In this document: positions 29,751 through 41,137 of the stretch, one piece after another
Position numbering within the stretch: position 1 is the first letter of the stretch
Layout of the letters: each line of letters begins with the position of its first letter
Origin: Enterococcus columbae DSM 7374 = ATCC 51263
GTDB lineage: Bacteria > Bacillota > Bacilli > Lactobacillales > Enterococcaceae
DNA length: 64,000 nucleotides
Assembly (NCBI RefSeq): GCF_000406925.1
Contig: NZ_KE136347.1
Span: 348,025 to 412,024 of the forward strand
Direction of reading: 5' to 3'
Notes under the pieces: generated by a model
Database searches by the model: none
The model's input: only the letters and a program-made list of their open reading frames with translations
Told to the model about the DNA's origin: nothing
Translations under genes and position numbers: made by a program

Positions 29751-30914
29751 GTGCCTAAAAAAGTAAGAAAAAGACATTTTTTAGACTATAGTTTATTCAT
29801 CCCTTATTTGATTTTAAATGTTTTAGGACTGATGATGGTATATAGTGCTTCATCTTATTCATTAATTTCTGAAGGCAAAAATCCAATTACTGATGTGGCA
29901 AAGCAAGCAGTATTTTTGGTAGTAAGTATTTTCTTAATTGCTTTCTTGTATAAAATGAAATTAGCAGTATTAAAAAATGAAAAGTTTGTCCGGATTTTTG
30001 CGGCGATTGTTCTAGGGCTGATGATTATTGCCTTTATATTTCCAAAGGTTAATGGAGCTCACGGTTGGATTCCTTTACCTGGACTTGGAACTATTCAACC
30101 GGTTGAATTTTGGAAGTTTGTGATGATTTGGATGCTCTCGGTACAATTTGCCGACCGTCAAACCCAAATTGTTCATCAATTAGGGACAGCTATTCGTGTA
30201 CCGGTGGCTTTGTGTTTGGCCTCTATTGTGATCTTAGGATTATATCCTGACTTTGGGAATGCGGCAATTATCGGGTTATTGTTAATTGTGATGTTAATGA
30301 TTAGTGGCGTGAATTATTTGTATGGATATATTGCAGTCATTGGTACGACTGTTTTTAGTATGATCGCTATTTTTATTATTCGGATTACAAATGGTAGTTT
30401 TTTACCTAGCCACGTTGCTTCACGTTTTAGAGTGTTTTTAAATCCCTTTAAAGCAGAATATGGAGATGGGCACCAATTAGTTAACGGTTATTATGCCATC
30501 TATAATGGAGGGTTATTTGGTTTAGGTTTAGGAAATAGTATTCAGAAAAAAGGCTTTTTAAGCTTTGCTGCTTCAACTGACTTTATCTATGCGATTGTAG
30601 TTGAAGAACTAGGATTAATTGGAGCTATTGTGATACTAGGTTTATTATTATTTTTAGTTGGTCGAATTATTTTAATTGGCATACGTTCTAACGACCCATT
30701 TAATTCCATGGTTTGTATTGGAATTGGCGCATTGTTTTTAATTCAAATTTTTATTAATCTAGGTGGAATTACCGGTGTGATTCCGTTAACTGGGATTACC
30801 TTCCCGTTTTTCAGTCAAGGTGGTTCTAGTTTGATTATGCTATCTGCCTGTGTGGGAGTAGCGATGAATATTAGTGCAGATGAGAAAAGAAAACAATTGA
30901 TGACTTTGATGTAA
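29751..30914 (+). CDS. ftsW: Peptidoglycan glycosyltransferase FtsW
   Basis: SEDS-family polymerase of septal peptidoglycan. 387 residues, about ten membrane segments. Family features: N-terminal LMMVYSASSY, the long loop with the conserved RFRVFLNPF, GHQLVNGYYAIYNGGLFGLGLGNS, and VVEELGLIGA. The start is GTG 29751 and no nearer strong ribosome binding site is seen. Position next to ylaN and pyc favours FtsW rather than RodA. Confidence 0.93.
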   Translation: MPKKVRKRHFLDYSLFIPYLILNVLGLMMVYSASSYSLISEGKNPITDVAKQAVFLVVSIFLIAFLYKMKLAVLKNEKFVRIFAAIVLGLMIIAFIFPKVNGAHGWIPLPGLGTIQPVEFWKFVMIWMLSVQFADRQTQIVHQLGTAIRVPVALCLASIVILGLYPDFGNAAIIGLLLIVMLMISGVNYLYGYIAVIGTTVFSMIAIFIIRITNGSFLPSHVASRFRVFLNPFKAEYGDGHQLVNGYYAIYNGGLFGLGLGNSIQKKGFLSFAASTDFIYAIVVEELGLIGAIVILGLLLFLVGRIILIGIRSNDPFNSMVCIGIGALFLIQIFINLGGITGVIPLTGITFPFFSQGGSSLIMLSACVGVAMNISADEKRKQLMTLM

Positions 30915-30956
30915 TTAGCTTAGAAGGCTTGACACATAGTCTCTGGATTAAACGGC

Positions 30957-31070
30957 ATGAGCCAGCTAGTCACTCGACAAATAAGTCAAAGTGCTGGAAA
31001 AGTCTTAAAAGTAACGGACTTTTCCATCCCTTTGAAGCTTATTTGCTCGTGCCTAAGCGAGCTGTCTCAT
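30957..31070 (+). repeat. Tandem hairpin repeat, unit 1
   Basis: Long interrupted hairpin: basal ATGAG-C-CAGCT/AGCTG-T-CTCAT, middle AAATAAG/CTTATTT and TCAAAG/CTTTGA, apical GGAAAAGTC/GACTTTTCC closing the loop TTAAAAGTAACG. It is preceded by the linker with AAACGGC. Confidence 0.85.
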
Positions 31071-31088
31071 AGCCTCTAAATAAACGGC

Positions 31089-31198
31089 ATGAGCCAAGCT
31101 GGTTTTCGGCAATAAGCTTGCAGTCGAAAAAGTGTTAACATACACGCACTTTTGTCGCCTGCTACGACTTATTGCTCAAACCAGAACGCTTGTCTCAT
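31089..31198 (+). repeat. Tandem hairpin repeat, unit 2
   Basis: Basal ATGAG-C-CAAGC/GCTTG-T-CTCAT, second stem TGGTTT/AAACCA, then AATAAG/CTTATT, and an apical stem with AAAGTG/CACTTT closing TTAACATACACG. The conserved linker (31071-31088) joins it to unit 1. Confidence 0.85.
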
Positions 31199-31216
31199 AG
31201 CCTCTAAATAAACGGC

Positions 31217-31329
31217 ATCAATCGAGCTGCTATTCGGTAAATAAGCAACTATCCCCAAAAAGTGTTAAAAGTTGTGCACTTTTGGTGTCTAGTTAGACTT
31301 ATTTACTCATAGCAAACCGCTCGCTTGAT
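31217..31329 (+). repeat. Tandem hairpin repeat, unit 3
   Basis: Basal ATCAA-T-CGAGC/GCTCG-C-TTGAT, second stem TGCTAT/ATAGCA, third TAAATAAG/CTTATTTA, fourth CAACTA/TAGTTA-like, apical AAAAGTG/CACTTTT closing TTAAAAGTTGTG. Linker at 31199-31216. Confidence 0.85.
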
Positions 31330-31348
31330 AGCCACTAGGATAAACGGC

Positions 31349-31463
31349 ATGTTGTTGAGCTGATACTCGGTAAATAAGCCAAGTTGCTGAAAAAATCTTA
31401 AAATATGGAGGATTTTTCCATCCACTTGGAACTTATTTACTCGTATCAAAACGCTCAACACAT
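31349..31463 (+). repeat. Tandem hairpin repeat, unit 4
   Basis: Basal TTGAGC/GCTCAA (extended to ATGTT/ACAT), second TGATAC/GTATCA, third TAAATAAG/CTTATTTA, fourth CCAAGT/ACTTGG, apical GAAAAAATC/GGATTTTTC closing TTAAAATATGGA. Followed by a fifth, degenerate linker (AGCCTCTAAAATAAAGG) that runs into the pyc ribosome binding site. Confidence 0.85.
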
Positions 31464-31489
31464 AGCCTCTAAAATAAAGGAGTGGTTTG

Positions 31490-34400
31490 ATGAAGAAAGT
31501 TTTAGTTGCTAATCGTGGTGAGATTGCTATTCGGGTTTTTAGAGCCTGTTCTGAATTACATATTCAGACAGTAGGTATTTATGCTGCTGAAGATGAATAT
31601 TCGGTGCATCGTTTTAAAGCAGATGAGGCTTATTTAGTTGGCGAAGGAAAACGGCCAATTGATGCCTATTTAGATATTGAAGATATTATTCGGATTGCTA
31701 AAGAGGCAAATGTTGATGCTATTCATCCGGGATATGGTTTTTTATCTGAAAATTTAGCTTTTGCCAAACGTTGTGCTGAAGAAAATATTACTTTTATCGG
31801 GCCAAGTCTACATCATTTAGATATTTTCGGTGATAAAATCAAGGCTAAAGAAGCAGCGATTGCAGCCGGCATTCAATCAATTCCGGGTTCTGATGGTCCA
31901 GTTAGCTCGGTTGAAGAGGTGTTAGCTTTTGCCCAGGAATATAAATATCCGATTATGATTAAGGCAGCTTTAGGTGGCGGTGGTCGCGGTATGCGCGTGG
32001 CTTTTGATGAAAAGCAAGCTAAAGAAGGTTATGAACGTGCTAAAAGTGAGGCTAAGGCTGCGTTTGGTAGTGATGAAGTTTATGTTGAAAAATATATTAG
32101 TAATCCTAAGCATATTGAAGTGCAAATCTTGGGGGATACGCATGGGAATGTCTTGCATCTTTTTGAACGTGACTGTTCTGTTCAAAGACGTCATCAAAAA
32201 GTAGTTGAGGTGGCTCCTTGTGTTTCGTTAAGTGACCAACAGCGTGAAGCAATTTGTCAGGCTGCTGTGCAATTGATGAAGCATGTTGGTTATGTTAATG
32301 CGGGTACCGTAGAATTTTTAGTAGATGAGGAGGATTTTTATTTCATCGAAGTCAATCCACGCGTTCAAGTCGAACATACCATTACGGAGCTGATTACCGA
32401 TATTGATATTGTGACTAGTCAAATTTTGATTGCTCAAGGCAAAGATTTACATGCGGATTTGCATTTACCTAAACAAGAAAATTTAACCTATCGTGGAGCA
32501 GCTATTCAATGCCGAATTACCACAGAAGACCCATTGAATCATTTCTTGCCGGATACTGGTAAAATTGATACCTATCGTTCACCAGGTGGCTTTGGTGTAC
32601 GTTTAGATGTTGGTAATGCCTATGCTGGTGCGGTGGTGACGCCTTATTTTGATTCATTATTGGTTAAGGTATGTACCCATGGAGCTACTTTTGATCAGGC
32701 GATTCAAAAGATGGCACGTTGTTTACGAGAGTTTCGTATTCGTGGGGTCAAAACCAATATTCCGTTTATGCAAAATGTGATTCTTCATCCGACTTTCCAA
32801 ACCGGTGAGGCTAAGACCACTTTTATCGATGAAACGCCAAGCTTATTTGTTTTTTCAAATACTAGAGACCGTGGGAATAAGACGATGAAATATATTGGTG
32901 AAATTACCGTTAATGGTTTCCCTGGCATTGAACAAAAGGCCAAACCGTTTTTTGAAATTCCACGCATGCCCAAGCATTTAGTTGAGCATCAAGAGATTGT
33001 TTCAGCTAAGAATATACTAGATGCTTCAGGAGCTGAAGCGGTAGTTGATTTTGTTAAGCAGCAAAAGCAAGTGCTATTAACTGATACGACCTTTAGAGAT
33101 GCACATCAAAGTTTACTAGCAACACGTGTGCGTACGCATGATTTAGTTAAAATTGCCCAAGCAACTGAAAAAGCTTTACCTCAACTATTTTCAAGTGAAA
33201 TGTGGGGCGGAGCAACTTTTGATGTGGCTTATCGTTTCTTAAATGAAGATCCATGGGAAAGATTACGCAAGCTACGCCAAGAAATGCCAAATACATTATT
33301 ACAAATGTTGTTTAGAGGCTCCAATGCTGTCGGTTATTCAAACTATCCGGATAATGTGATTACTCGCTTTATTGCCGAAGCGGCCAAACAAGGAATCGAT
33401 GTCTTTAGGATTTTTGATAGTCTGAATTGGTTGCCGCAAATGGAAAAAAGTATTTTAGCGGTTCGTGATAGTGGTAAAATTGCCGAAGCAGCAATCTGTT
33501 ATACTGGCGATATTGATGATAGCAGTCGTAGTAAATACAATGTTGATTACTATAAAAATATGGCTAAAGAGTTAGCCAATGCGGGTGCGCATATAATTGC
33601 CATTAAAGATATGGCAGGTCTTTTAAAACCTAAGGCTGCTTATCGTTTAATCAATGAATTAAAGGCAACAGTAGACTTGCCGATTCATTTGCATACGCAT
33701 GATACGAGTGGCAATGGTTTAATGACTTACGCCCAAGCAATTAAAGCCGGCGTGGATATTGTCGATGTAGCGATTAGCGCGATGAGTAGTAGTACAAGTC
33801 AACCAAGCTTAAGTAGTTTGTATTATGCTTTAGCCAATGATGAACGGATGCCGAATATTTCAATTGAAAATGCCCATCAGTTAAACCATTATTGGGAGGA
33901 CGTCCGTCATTTTTATCAACCATTTGAAAATGGCTTAAATGCGCCACAAACCGAAGTCTACTTCCACGAGATGCCAGGTGGTCAATATTCTAATCTACAA
34001 CAACAAGCGAAAGCGGTTGGCCTTGGCGATCGTTGGGATGAAATAAAGCAAATGTATCATACGGTCAATAGGATGTTTGGCGATATTGTTAAGGTAACGC
34101 CATCTTCTAAGGTAGTTGGTGATATGGCTTTATTTATGGTCCAAAATCACTTATCTGAACAAGAGATTTATGAAAAAGGAGCTGAGTTAAGCTTCCCTGA
34201 ATCTGTTGTGAAATTCTTTGAAGGCGAGCTTGGTCAACCAGTCGGTGGCTTCCCAGAAAAGCTACAAGCGATTATCCTCAAAAATCGCCAAGCTTATACT
34301 TGTCGCCCAGGCGAATTAGCTGCACCAGTTGACTTTAATCAAGTAAAAGCTGAGCTAAGTGAAAAAATTGGTTCTGAAGCAACTGATGAACAAGTTTTGA

Positions 34401-34912
34401 GTTATCTGATGTATCCACAAGTCTTTTTAGATTATTGTGCCTCTTTTGAAAAATTTGGTGCAGTAAAATTATTAGATACACCAACCTTCTTTAATGGTAT
34501 GCGCTTAGGTGAAAAAATCAATGTTGAAATTGAAAAAGGAAAAAATTTAATTATTCGTTTAGATGAAATTGGCGAACCTGATGTGGAAGGTAATCGCGTC
34601 CTCTTTTTCAATTTAAATGGTCAACGTAGAGAGATTATGATTAAAGATCAATCCATTCAAAGTACAGTAACACATCGTAAGAAAGCTGAACCAACCGATA
34701 AAAATCAATATGGGGCTACTATGTCAGGTTCAGTTTTACAAGTTTTAGTGCGTAAAGGTGAACCAGTTAAACGGGGCCAAGTGTTAATGGTTACCGAGGC
34801 GATGAAGATGGAAACTGCAATTGAAGCTCGTTTTGATGGGGTAGTGGATCATTTATATGTTCAAGCCGGTGATGTCATTCATTCTGGTGATTTATTAATT
34901 GAATTGAAATAA
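31490..34912 (+). CDS. pyc: Pyruvate carboxylase
   Basis: Biotin enzyme making oxaloacetate from pyruvate, bicarbonate and ATP. 1140 residues. Biotin carboxylase domain about 1-450 (ALGGGGRGMRV, EVNPRVQVEHT), carboxyltransferase domain about 525-800 (DTTFRDAHQSLLATRVR and the metal site HLHTHDTSGNG), then the tetramerisation region and the biotinyl domain with TEAMKMETAIEA. ATG 31490 follows AAAGGAG; a TTG one codon earlier is less likely. A terminator follows. Confidence 0.97.
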   Translation: MKKVLVANRGEIAIRVFRACSELHIQTVGIYAAEDEYSVHRFKADEAYLVGEGKRPIDAYLDIEDIIRIAKEANVDAIHPGYGFLSENLAFAKRCAEENITFIGPSLHHLDIFGDKIKAKEAAIAAGIQSIPGSDGPVSSVEEVLAFAQEYKYPIMIKAALGGGGRGMRVAFDEKQAKEGYERAKSEAKAAFGSDEVYVEKYISNPKHIEVQILGDTHGNVLHLFERDCSVQRRHQKVVEVAPCVSLSDQQREAICQAAVQLMKHVGYVNAGTVEFLVDEEDFYFIEVNPRVQVEHTITELITDIDIVTSQILIAQGKDLHADLHLPKQENLTYRGAAIQCRITTEDPLNHFLPDTGKIDTYRSPGGFGVRLDVGNAYAGAVVTPYFDSLLVKVCTHGATFDQAIQKMARCLREFRIRGVKTNIPFMQNVILHPTFQTGEAKTTFIDETPSLFVFSNTRDRGNKTMKYIGEITVNGFPGIEQKAKPFFEIPRMPKHLVEHQEIVSAKNILDASGAEAVVDFVKQQKQVLLTDTTFRDAHQSLLATRVRTHDLVKIAQATEKALPQLFSSEMWGGATFDVAYRFLNEDPWERLRKLRQEMPNTLLQMLFRGSNAVGYSNYPDNVITRFIAEAAKQGIDVFRIFDSLNWLPQMEKSILAVRDSGKIAEAAICYTGDIDDSSRSKYNVDYYKNMAKELANAGAHIIAIKDMAGLLKPKAAYRLINELKATVDLPIHLHTHDTSGNGLMTYAQAIKAGVDIVDVAISAMSSSTSQPSLSSLYYALANDERMPNISIENAHQLNHYWEDVRHFYQPFENGLNAPQTEVYFHEMPGGQYSNLQQQAKAVGLGDRWDEIKQMYHTVNRMFGDIVKVTPSSKVVGDMALFMVQNHLSEQEIYEKGAELSFPESVVKFFEGELGQPVGGFPEKLQAIILKNRQAYTCRPGELAAPVDFNQVKAELSEKIGSEATDEQVLSYLMYPQVFLDYCASFEKFGAVKLLDTPTFFNGMRLGEKINVEIEKGKNLIIRLDEIGEPDVEGNRVLFFNLNGQRREIMIKDQSIQSTVTHRKKAEPTDKNQYGATMSGSVLQVLVRKGEPVKRGQVLMVTEAMKMETAIEARFDGVVDHLYVQAGDVIHSGDLLIELK

Positions 34913-34944
34913 TAAATCAATAAAAGATAGCAGAATTGCTAACG

Positions 34945-34988
34945 TCGATCCTAGCTGATTATGCATTCAGTTAGGATCGATTTTATTA
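34945..34988 (+). terminator. Terminator after pyc
   Basis: TCGATCCTAGCTGA with its near-complement TCAGTTAGGATCGA across eight bases, then TTTTATT. Confidence 0.82.
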
Positions 34989-35088
34989 ATAAAAATACAA
35001 AAAACTATCTATTGCATTTATAGTAAAAAATTGATAGTCTTATCTTTAGATGATAAAATAAGATTATTGATTGAAAGAAGGAAAGTAA

Positions 35089-35517
35089 TTGATTATCAAT
35101 GAATCGTTTGTTCAAATTGATACCCAGATTGATGAGTTGGTTCAAGCAATTCATGATTCATCAACTTATCAACAATATATTGATTTTTTTCATAAAATAT
35201 ATGCCGATGAAGAAATTATACAATTAATGGCACAGTTTAAGGAAAAGAAAGCCGCATTTGAGCGAATTGAAGCGTATGGCAAGTATGCACCGGATTTTAG
35301 ACAAACGCAACGGGAAGCTCAGCGCGCTAAAAGAAAATTAGATTTACATCCTACAATGACTGATTTTCGGGTAGCTGAAACGTCATTTCAAGGCCTTTTA
35401 GATGAATTGTGTCTGAATTTAGCCAACGATATATCAGCTACCATTAAGGTGGATGCAGGGAATCCATTTTTTGAAAAAAGAAATCATGCTTGTGGAGGGC
35501 ATTGTCATGTCAGCTGA
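35089..35517 (+). CDS. ylbF: YlbF family regulator (RicF-like)
   Basis: 142 residues, helical. In Bacillus YlbF works with YmcA and YaaT in a complex that influences RNase Y-dependent RNA maturation. The C-terminus CGGHCHVS keeps Cys residues typical of YlbF and proposed to bind an Fe-S cluster. TTG start with AGAAGGAAAG upstream. The next gene, ylbG, overlaps by 11 bp, the same pair as in Bacillus. Confidence 0.87.
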   Translation: MIINESFVQIDTQIDELVQAIHDSSTYQQYIDFFHKIYADEEIIQLMAQFKEKKAAFERIEAYGKYAPDFRQTQREAQRAKRKLDLHPTMTDFRVAETSFQGLLDELCLNLANDISATIKVDAGNPFFEKRNHACGGHCHVS

Positions 35518-35854
35518 AAATACTCATTTAACGATTACTAAGCGTCGCGGCATTGTTGTTTGGGTTTATAGCTTAAGACAGCTAAAAAGTCTAAAACGCT
35601 ACGGCTTAGTGCATTATGTTTCAAAAAAATCTAAATATGTCTATTTATATGTGGATGAAGAATTGGTTGAACCAACAATTGAAAAAATAAGCAAGCTACA
35701 CTTTGTTAGACACGTTGAACCATCTTATCGACCAGATGTGGAGATGAATTTTGCTGAAAAAATTGGGACTAAACGAGCTTATCAAGTCGATGACGATGGC
35801 TTTGAAGTAGAAGAATTAAACACGAAAATTCGCTTAGCTGAAGAGGTAATTTAA
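35507..35854 (+). CDS. ylbG: YlbG family protein (UPF0298)
   Basis: 115 residues from ATG 35507, which follows GGAGGG inside ylbF; the longer frame from 35453 is not supported. ITKRRGIVVWVYSLRQLKSLKRYGLVHYVSKK and the later HFVRHVEPSYRPD are characteristic. Function unknown; a small cytoplasmic protein conserved beside ylbF in Firmicutes. Confidence 0.87.
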   Translation: MSAENTHLTITKRRGIVVWVYSLRQLKSLKRYGLVHYVSKKSKYVYLYVDEELVEPTIEKISKLHFVRHVEPSYRPDVEMNFAEKIGTKRAYQVDDDGFEVEELNTKIRLAEEVI

Positions 35855-35857
35855 AAG

Positions 35858-35890
35858 AAAAGGCTGGTCCAATTCAAACCAGCCTTTTTT
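35858..35890 (+). terminator. Terminator after ylbG
   Basis: AAAAGGCTGGT/ACCAGCCTTTT stem followed by TT. Confidence 0.85.
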
Positions 35891-35918
35891 GACGCAAGAG
35901 GAATCGGAGGAATAGAGT

Positions 35919-37985
<2,067 letters not shown>

Positions 37986-38026
37986 ATTAATTATGAATAA
38001 ATAATAAAAATGAGGGATAATAAAAA

Positions 38027-38422
38027 ATGGAAATTTTAAGAGAAAAACCAATTGTTGATGCATATCATTTTGATCATGGCGTTACGCCTGATGAACAAAC
38101 CCAAATTAATGTAGGTTTTGTACCGTTAGTAGCCAATAATCCTGAATATCCAGAAAACAATACGTTGCTAGGGGCCCAATTAGAATTCAAAATCATTTTG
38201 CAAAACTTCAAAATTTCTGGTCAGGTTCGTCAAGTAAATCATATTGTTAATCGAAAAATTAATTCGCCAGAGGATTTAACTCAAGAAGAATCAGAAGAAT
38301 TAGTTGAGCCGTTATTTGATATTTTACGACGTTTAACGTATGAAGTGACTGAAATTATTACTGATGAACCAGGAATTAATTTAGAATTCAATTCCCAACA
38401 TGAACAGCCACAAGCTGAATAA
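38027..38422 (+). CDS. DUF1149 family protein
   Basis: 131 residues, acidic C-terminus. INVGFVPLVANNPEYPENNTLLGAQLEFKI is typical of DUF1149, a family restricted to lactic acid bacteria and relatives with SecB-like fold features. Function not established. Own ribosome binding site TGAGGGA; 38 bp before the VOC gene. Confidence 0.78.
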   Translation: MEILREKPIVDAYHFDHGVTPDEQTQINVGFVPLVANNPEYPENNTLLGAQLEFKIILQNFKISGQVRQVNHIVNRKINSPEDLTQEESEELVEPLFDILRRLTYEVTEIITDEPGINLEFNSQHEQPQAE

Positions 38423-38460
38423 GGTTAAAATTATTTGTAACAATGAAATGAGGAGAATTT

Positions 38461-38835
38461 ATGTTTACAAATCAAGCCCAACTGGTATTATATGTTGAAG
38501 ATGTACAGGCTGCTGCTGATTTTTGGCAAGCAATCGGATTTACTGTATTAAGTCTAGAAAATATGGATGGTAGTTTGGTAGCAGAGATTGCTCCAACAGC
38601 AGATAGTCCGTTAACCTTTACTTTATATGATAAAAATTTTGTAGAAACACATGCGCAAAATATCAATACTTCTGCACCGCAAATCATGTTTTTTGCCGAA
38701 AATATTCTTGCTTTATATCAAAAAATGCAATCACTTTCTATTCAACTGGGGGAGCTCATTCACTTAGAAGATCGTTATGTCTTTAATTTTGTTGATATGG
38801 ATGGTAATTATTTTGCAGTAACCGGTCAAGAATAA
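38461..38835 (+). CDS. VOC/glyoxalase-fold protein
   Basis: 124 residues. AQLVLYVEDVQAAADFWQAIGF at the start and the closing FNFVDMDGNYFAVTGQ show the two-lobed vicinal oxygen chelate fold. Specific metal ligands cannot be assigned, and the substrate is unknown; such small stand-alone proteins are often called glyoxalase/bleomycin-resistance-like. Confidence 0.8.
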   Translation: MFTNQAQLVLYVEDVQAAADFWQAIGFTVLSLENMDGSLVAEIAPTADSPLTFTLYDKNFVETHAQNINTSAPQIMFFAENILALYQKMQSLSIQLGELIHLEDRYVFNFVDMDGNYFAVTGQE

Positions 38836-38845
38836 AATAAGGGGT

Positions 38846-38927
38846 GATTTTCAAAAGGACAGCATTCTTTTAAGCAGCTAAAAATAGCATTTAAGAGAAA
38901 ATACTTTTGAAAATCGACTCTTTTTTG
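38846..38927 (+). terminator. Long nested hairpin terminator between VOC gene and tex
   Basis: Outer stem GATTTTCAAAAG (38846-38857) with CTTTTGAAAATC (38904-38915); an inner stem TTCTTTTAA/TTAAGAGAA and an AGCTA/TAGC tip fill most of the interval; then GACTCTTTTTTG. It acts as a terminator by appearance but is longer than needed. Confidence 0.7.
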
Positions 38928-38956
38928 TTTCATTAAAAAAGTTTGGAGAAGTATTT

Positions 38957-41137
38957 ATGGAAGAAAAAATCGATAATCAAGTATTGGCAACATTAACTAC
39001 TGAGTTATCCGGTATTAACAAAAAACAAATCGAACAAACGCTAAAGTTATTATTAGCAGGGAATACAGTTCCTTTTATTGCAAGATACCGAAAAGAGGTA
39101 ACGGGTAGTTTAGATGAAGTACAAATTAAGTTAATTGAAGAACGTTATCAATACTTAATGAATTTAAATAAACGCAAAGAAGAAATCATCGCTTCAATTA
39201 GTGAACAAGGTAAGCTAACCGAGACATTAAAAAACGAAATTATGTCTGCTTCGGTTTTACAACGTGTGGAAGATTTATATCGACCTTTTAAACAAAAGCG
39301 TCGAACGAAAGCAACTATCGCTAAGGAAAATGGGTTACAGCCACTCGCTGATGCCATCTTTAGCCAAGCAAGTGATTTAGTCGTTGAGCAATTGGCAGGG
39401 CAGTTTTTAAATGAACAAATTGTCGATATCACTCAAGCACTTGCTGGGGCACATGAAATATTAGCAGAACAGATTGCTGATTCTGCACAATTTAGACAAT
39501 GGATTCGTCAATATACCTTTAATCATGGGGTCTACACTAGTACGGTAAAAGATGAAACCTTAGATGAAAAGCAGGTTTATCAAATGTATTACGATTTTGA
39601 ACAACCTTTAAAGACGATGGTTTCTCATCGGACATTGGCGACAAATCGTGGGGAAAAAGAAGGAATTTTGAAGGTAGCCATTGTTGTCGCAGCTGAAGCC
39701 ATTGAGCAGTATTTTGAAAAACAATTAATTACCAATCCGCAATCACCAGCTTATCCGTTAATCGTTGAAGCTTATAAGGATGCATATAAACGTTTTATTC
39801 AACCGGCTATTGAACGTGAATTACGTAGCGAATTAACACAAAGAGCAGATGAACAAGCCATTGATGTATTTGGTGACAATTTACGTAATTTACTCTTACA
39901 GGCACCACTTAAAGGAAAAGTAGTGATGGGCTTTGATCCTGCTTATCGTACAGGCTGTAAGCTAGCAATTTTAGATGAAACAGGTAAAGTGTTGGCGATT
40001 GATGTCATCTATCCTCACAATCCAGCGCCTAAAGAAAAGCAAGCACAAGCCGGTCATAAATTGCTTGATCTATTGGAAAAGTATCAAGTTGAAATGATTG
40101 CTATTGGGAATGGGACCGCTTCAAGGGAATCCGAACAATTTGTTGCTGATCAACTCAAAAAATTAAAACGTAAGGTGTATTATGTCATTGTGAATGAGGC
40201 AGGTGCTTCGGTTTATTCAGCAAGTGAAGCTGCTAGAATGGAATTTCCGGATTTACAGGTCGAACAGCGTAGTGCTGTAAGTATTGGCCGTCGCTTGCAA
40301 GATCCACTAGCTGAATTGGTTAAAATCGACCCTAAATCAGTAGGTGTCGGCCAATATCAACACGATGTAGCCCAAAAGCAATTAAATGAAAAATTAGATT
40401 TTGTTGTCGAAACCGTCGTAAACCAAGTAGGTGTCAATGTGAATACCGCTTCTAGTGAGTTGTTAACTCATGTTGCTGGTCTTAATAAGACGATTGCCCA
40501 AAATATTGTTACTTATCGACAAGAAAATGGGCTCTTTACCAATCGCAAGCAATTGGCTAAGGTACCACGTTTAGGTCCAAAAGCCTTTGAACAAGCGGTT
40601 GGCTTTTTAAGAATTCCTGATGGTCAATTGATACTAGATAATACTGAAATTCACCCTGAAAGCTATGACTTGACCGAACAGCTTTTAGCAAAGTGTCAGA
40701 TTTCTTTAGCTGAAATCGGTCGTCCAGCTACCCAAAAGAAATTAGCTGAGCTCAACGTAGCCCAGCTTGCTGAACAACTAGCTACTGGAGTAGAGACATT
40801 AAATGATATTATTCAATCACTACAAAAGCCTGGACGAGATTTGCGGGATGAAATGGAAGCCCCACTTTTACGTTCGGATGTTTTATCTATTGATGATCTA
40901 CAAGTGGGAATGGAATTAGAAGGAACGGTTCGTAATGTGATCGACTTTGGTGCATTTGTTGATATTGGAGTGAAACAAGATGGGCTAGTCCATATTTCTA
41001 AAATGAGTCGTTCATTTGTGAAGCACCCAAGCGATGTTGTGGCGGTAGGTGAGATTGTCCATGTGTGGATTACTCAGGTTGACCGTGAGAAAGGACGAAT
41101 TGGTTTATCGATGATTCCAGTTGAACTAGATGACTAA
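38957..41137 (+). CDS. tex: RNA-binding protein Tex
   Basis: 726 residues, normal for Tex. N-terminal helical domain (VPFIARYRKEVTGSLDEVQI), YqgF-like nuclease-fold domain in the middle (MGFDPAYRTGCKLAILD), helix-hairpin-helix region (VNVNTASSELLTHVAGLN) and C-terminal S1 domain (VGMELEGTVRNVIDFGAFVDIG). Binds nucleic acid and affects transcription; the exact role varies between species. Overlaps the SprT-like gene by 8 bp. Confidence 0.95.
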   Translation: MEEKIDNQVLATLTTELSGINKKQIEQTLKLLLAGNTVPFIARYRKEVTGSLDEVQIKLIEERYQYLMNLNKRKEEIIASISEQGKLTETLKNEIMSASVLQRVEDLYRPFKQKRRTKATIAKENGLQPLADAIFSQASDLVVEQLAGQFLNEQIVDITQALAGAHEILAEQIADSAQFRQWIRQYTFNHGVYTSTVKDETLDEKQVYQMYYDFEQPLKTMVSHRTLATNRGEKEGILKVAIVVAAEAIEQYFEKQLITNPQSPAYPLIVEAYKDAYKRFIQPAIERELRSELTQRADEQAIDVFGDNLRNLLLQAPLKGKVVMGFDPAYRTGCKLAILDETGKVLAIDVIYPHNPAPKEKQAQAGHKLLDLLEKYQVEMIAIGNGTASRESEQFVADQLKKLKRKVYYVIVNEAGASVYSASEAARMEFPDLQVEQRSAVSIGRRLQDPLAELVKIDPKSVGVGQYQHDVAQKQLNEKLDFVVETVVNQVGVNVNTASSELLTHVAGLNKTIAQNIVTYRQENGLFTNRKQLAKVPRLGPKAFEQAVGFLRIPDGQLILDNTEIHPESYDLTEQLLAKCQISLAEIGRPATQKKLAELNVAQLAEQLATGVETLNDIIQSLQKPGRDLRDEMEAPLLRSDVLSIDDLQVGMELEGTVRNVIDFGAFVDIGVKQDGLVHISKMSRSFVKHPSDVVAVGEIVHVWITQVDREKGRIGLSMIPVELDD

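Noticed and set aside
30915-31486. CRISPR array
   Set aside because: The repeating linker is short and the intervals are long hairpins of related design, not unique spacers of about 30-40 bp; no cas genes nearby.
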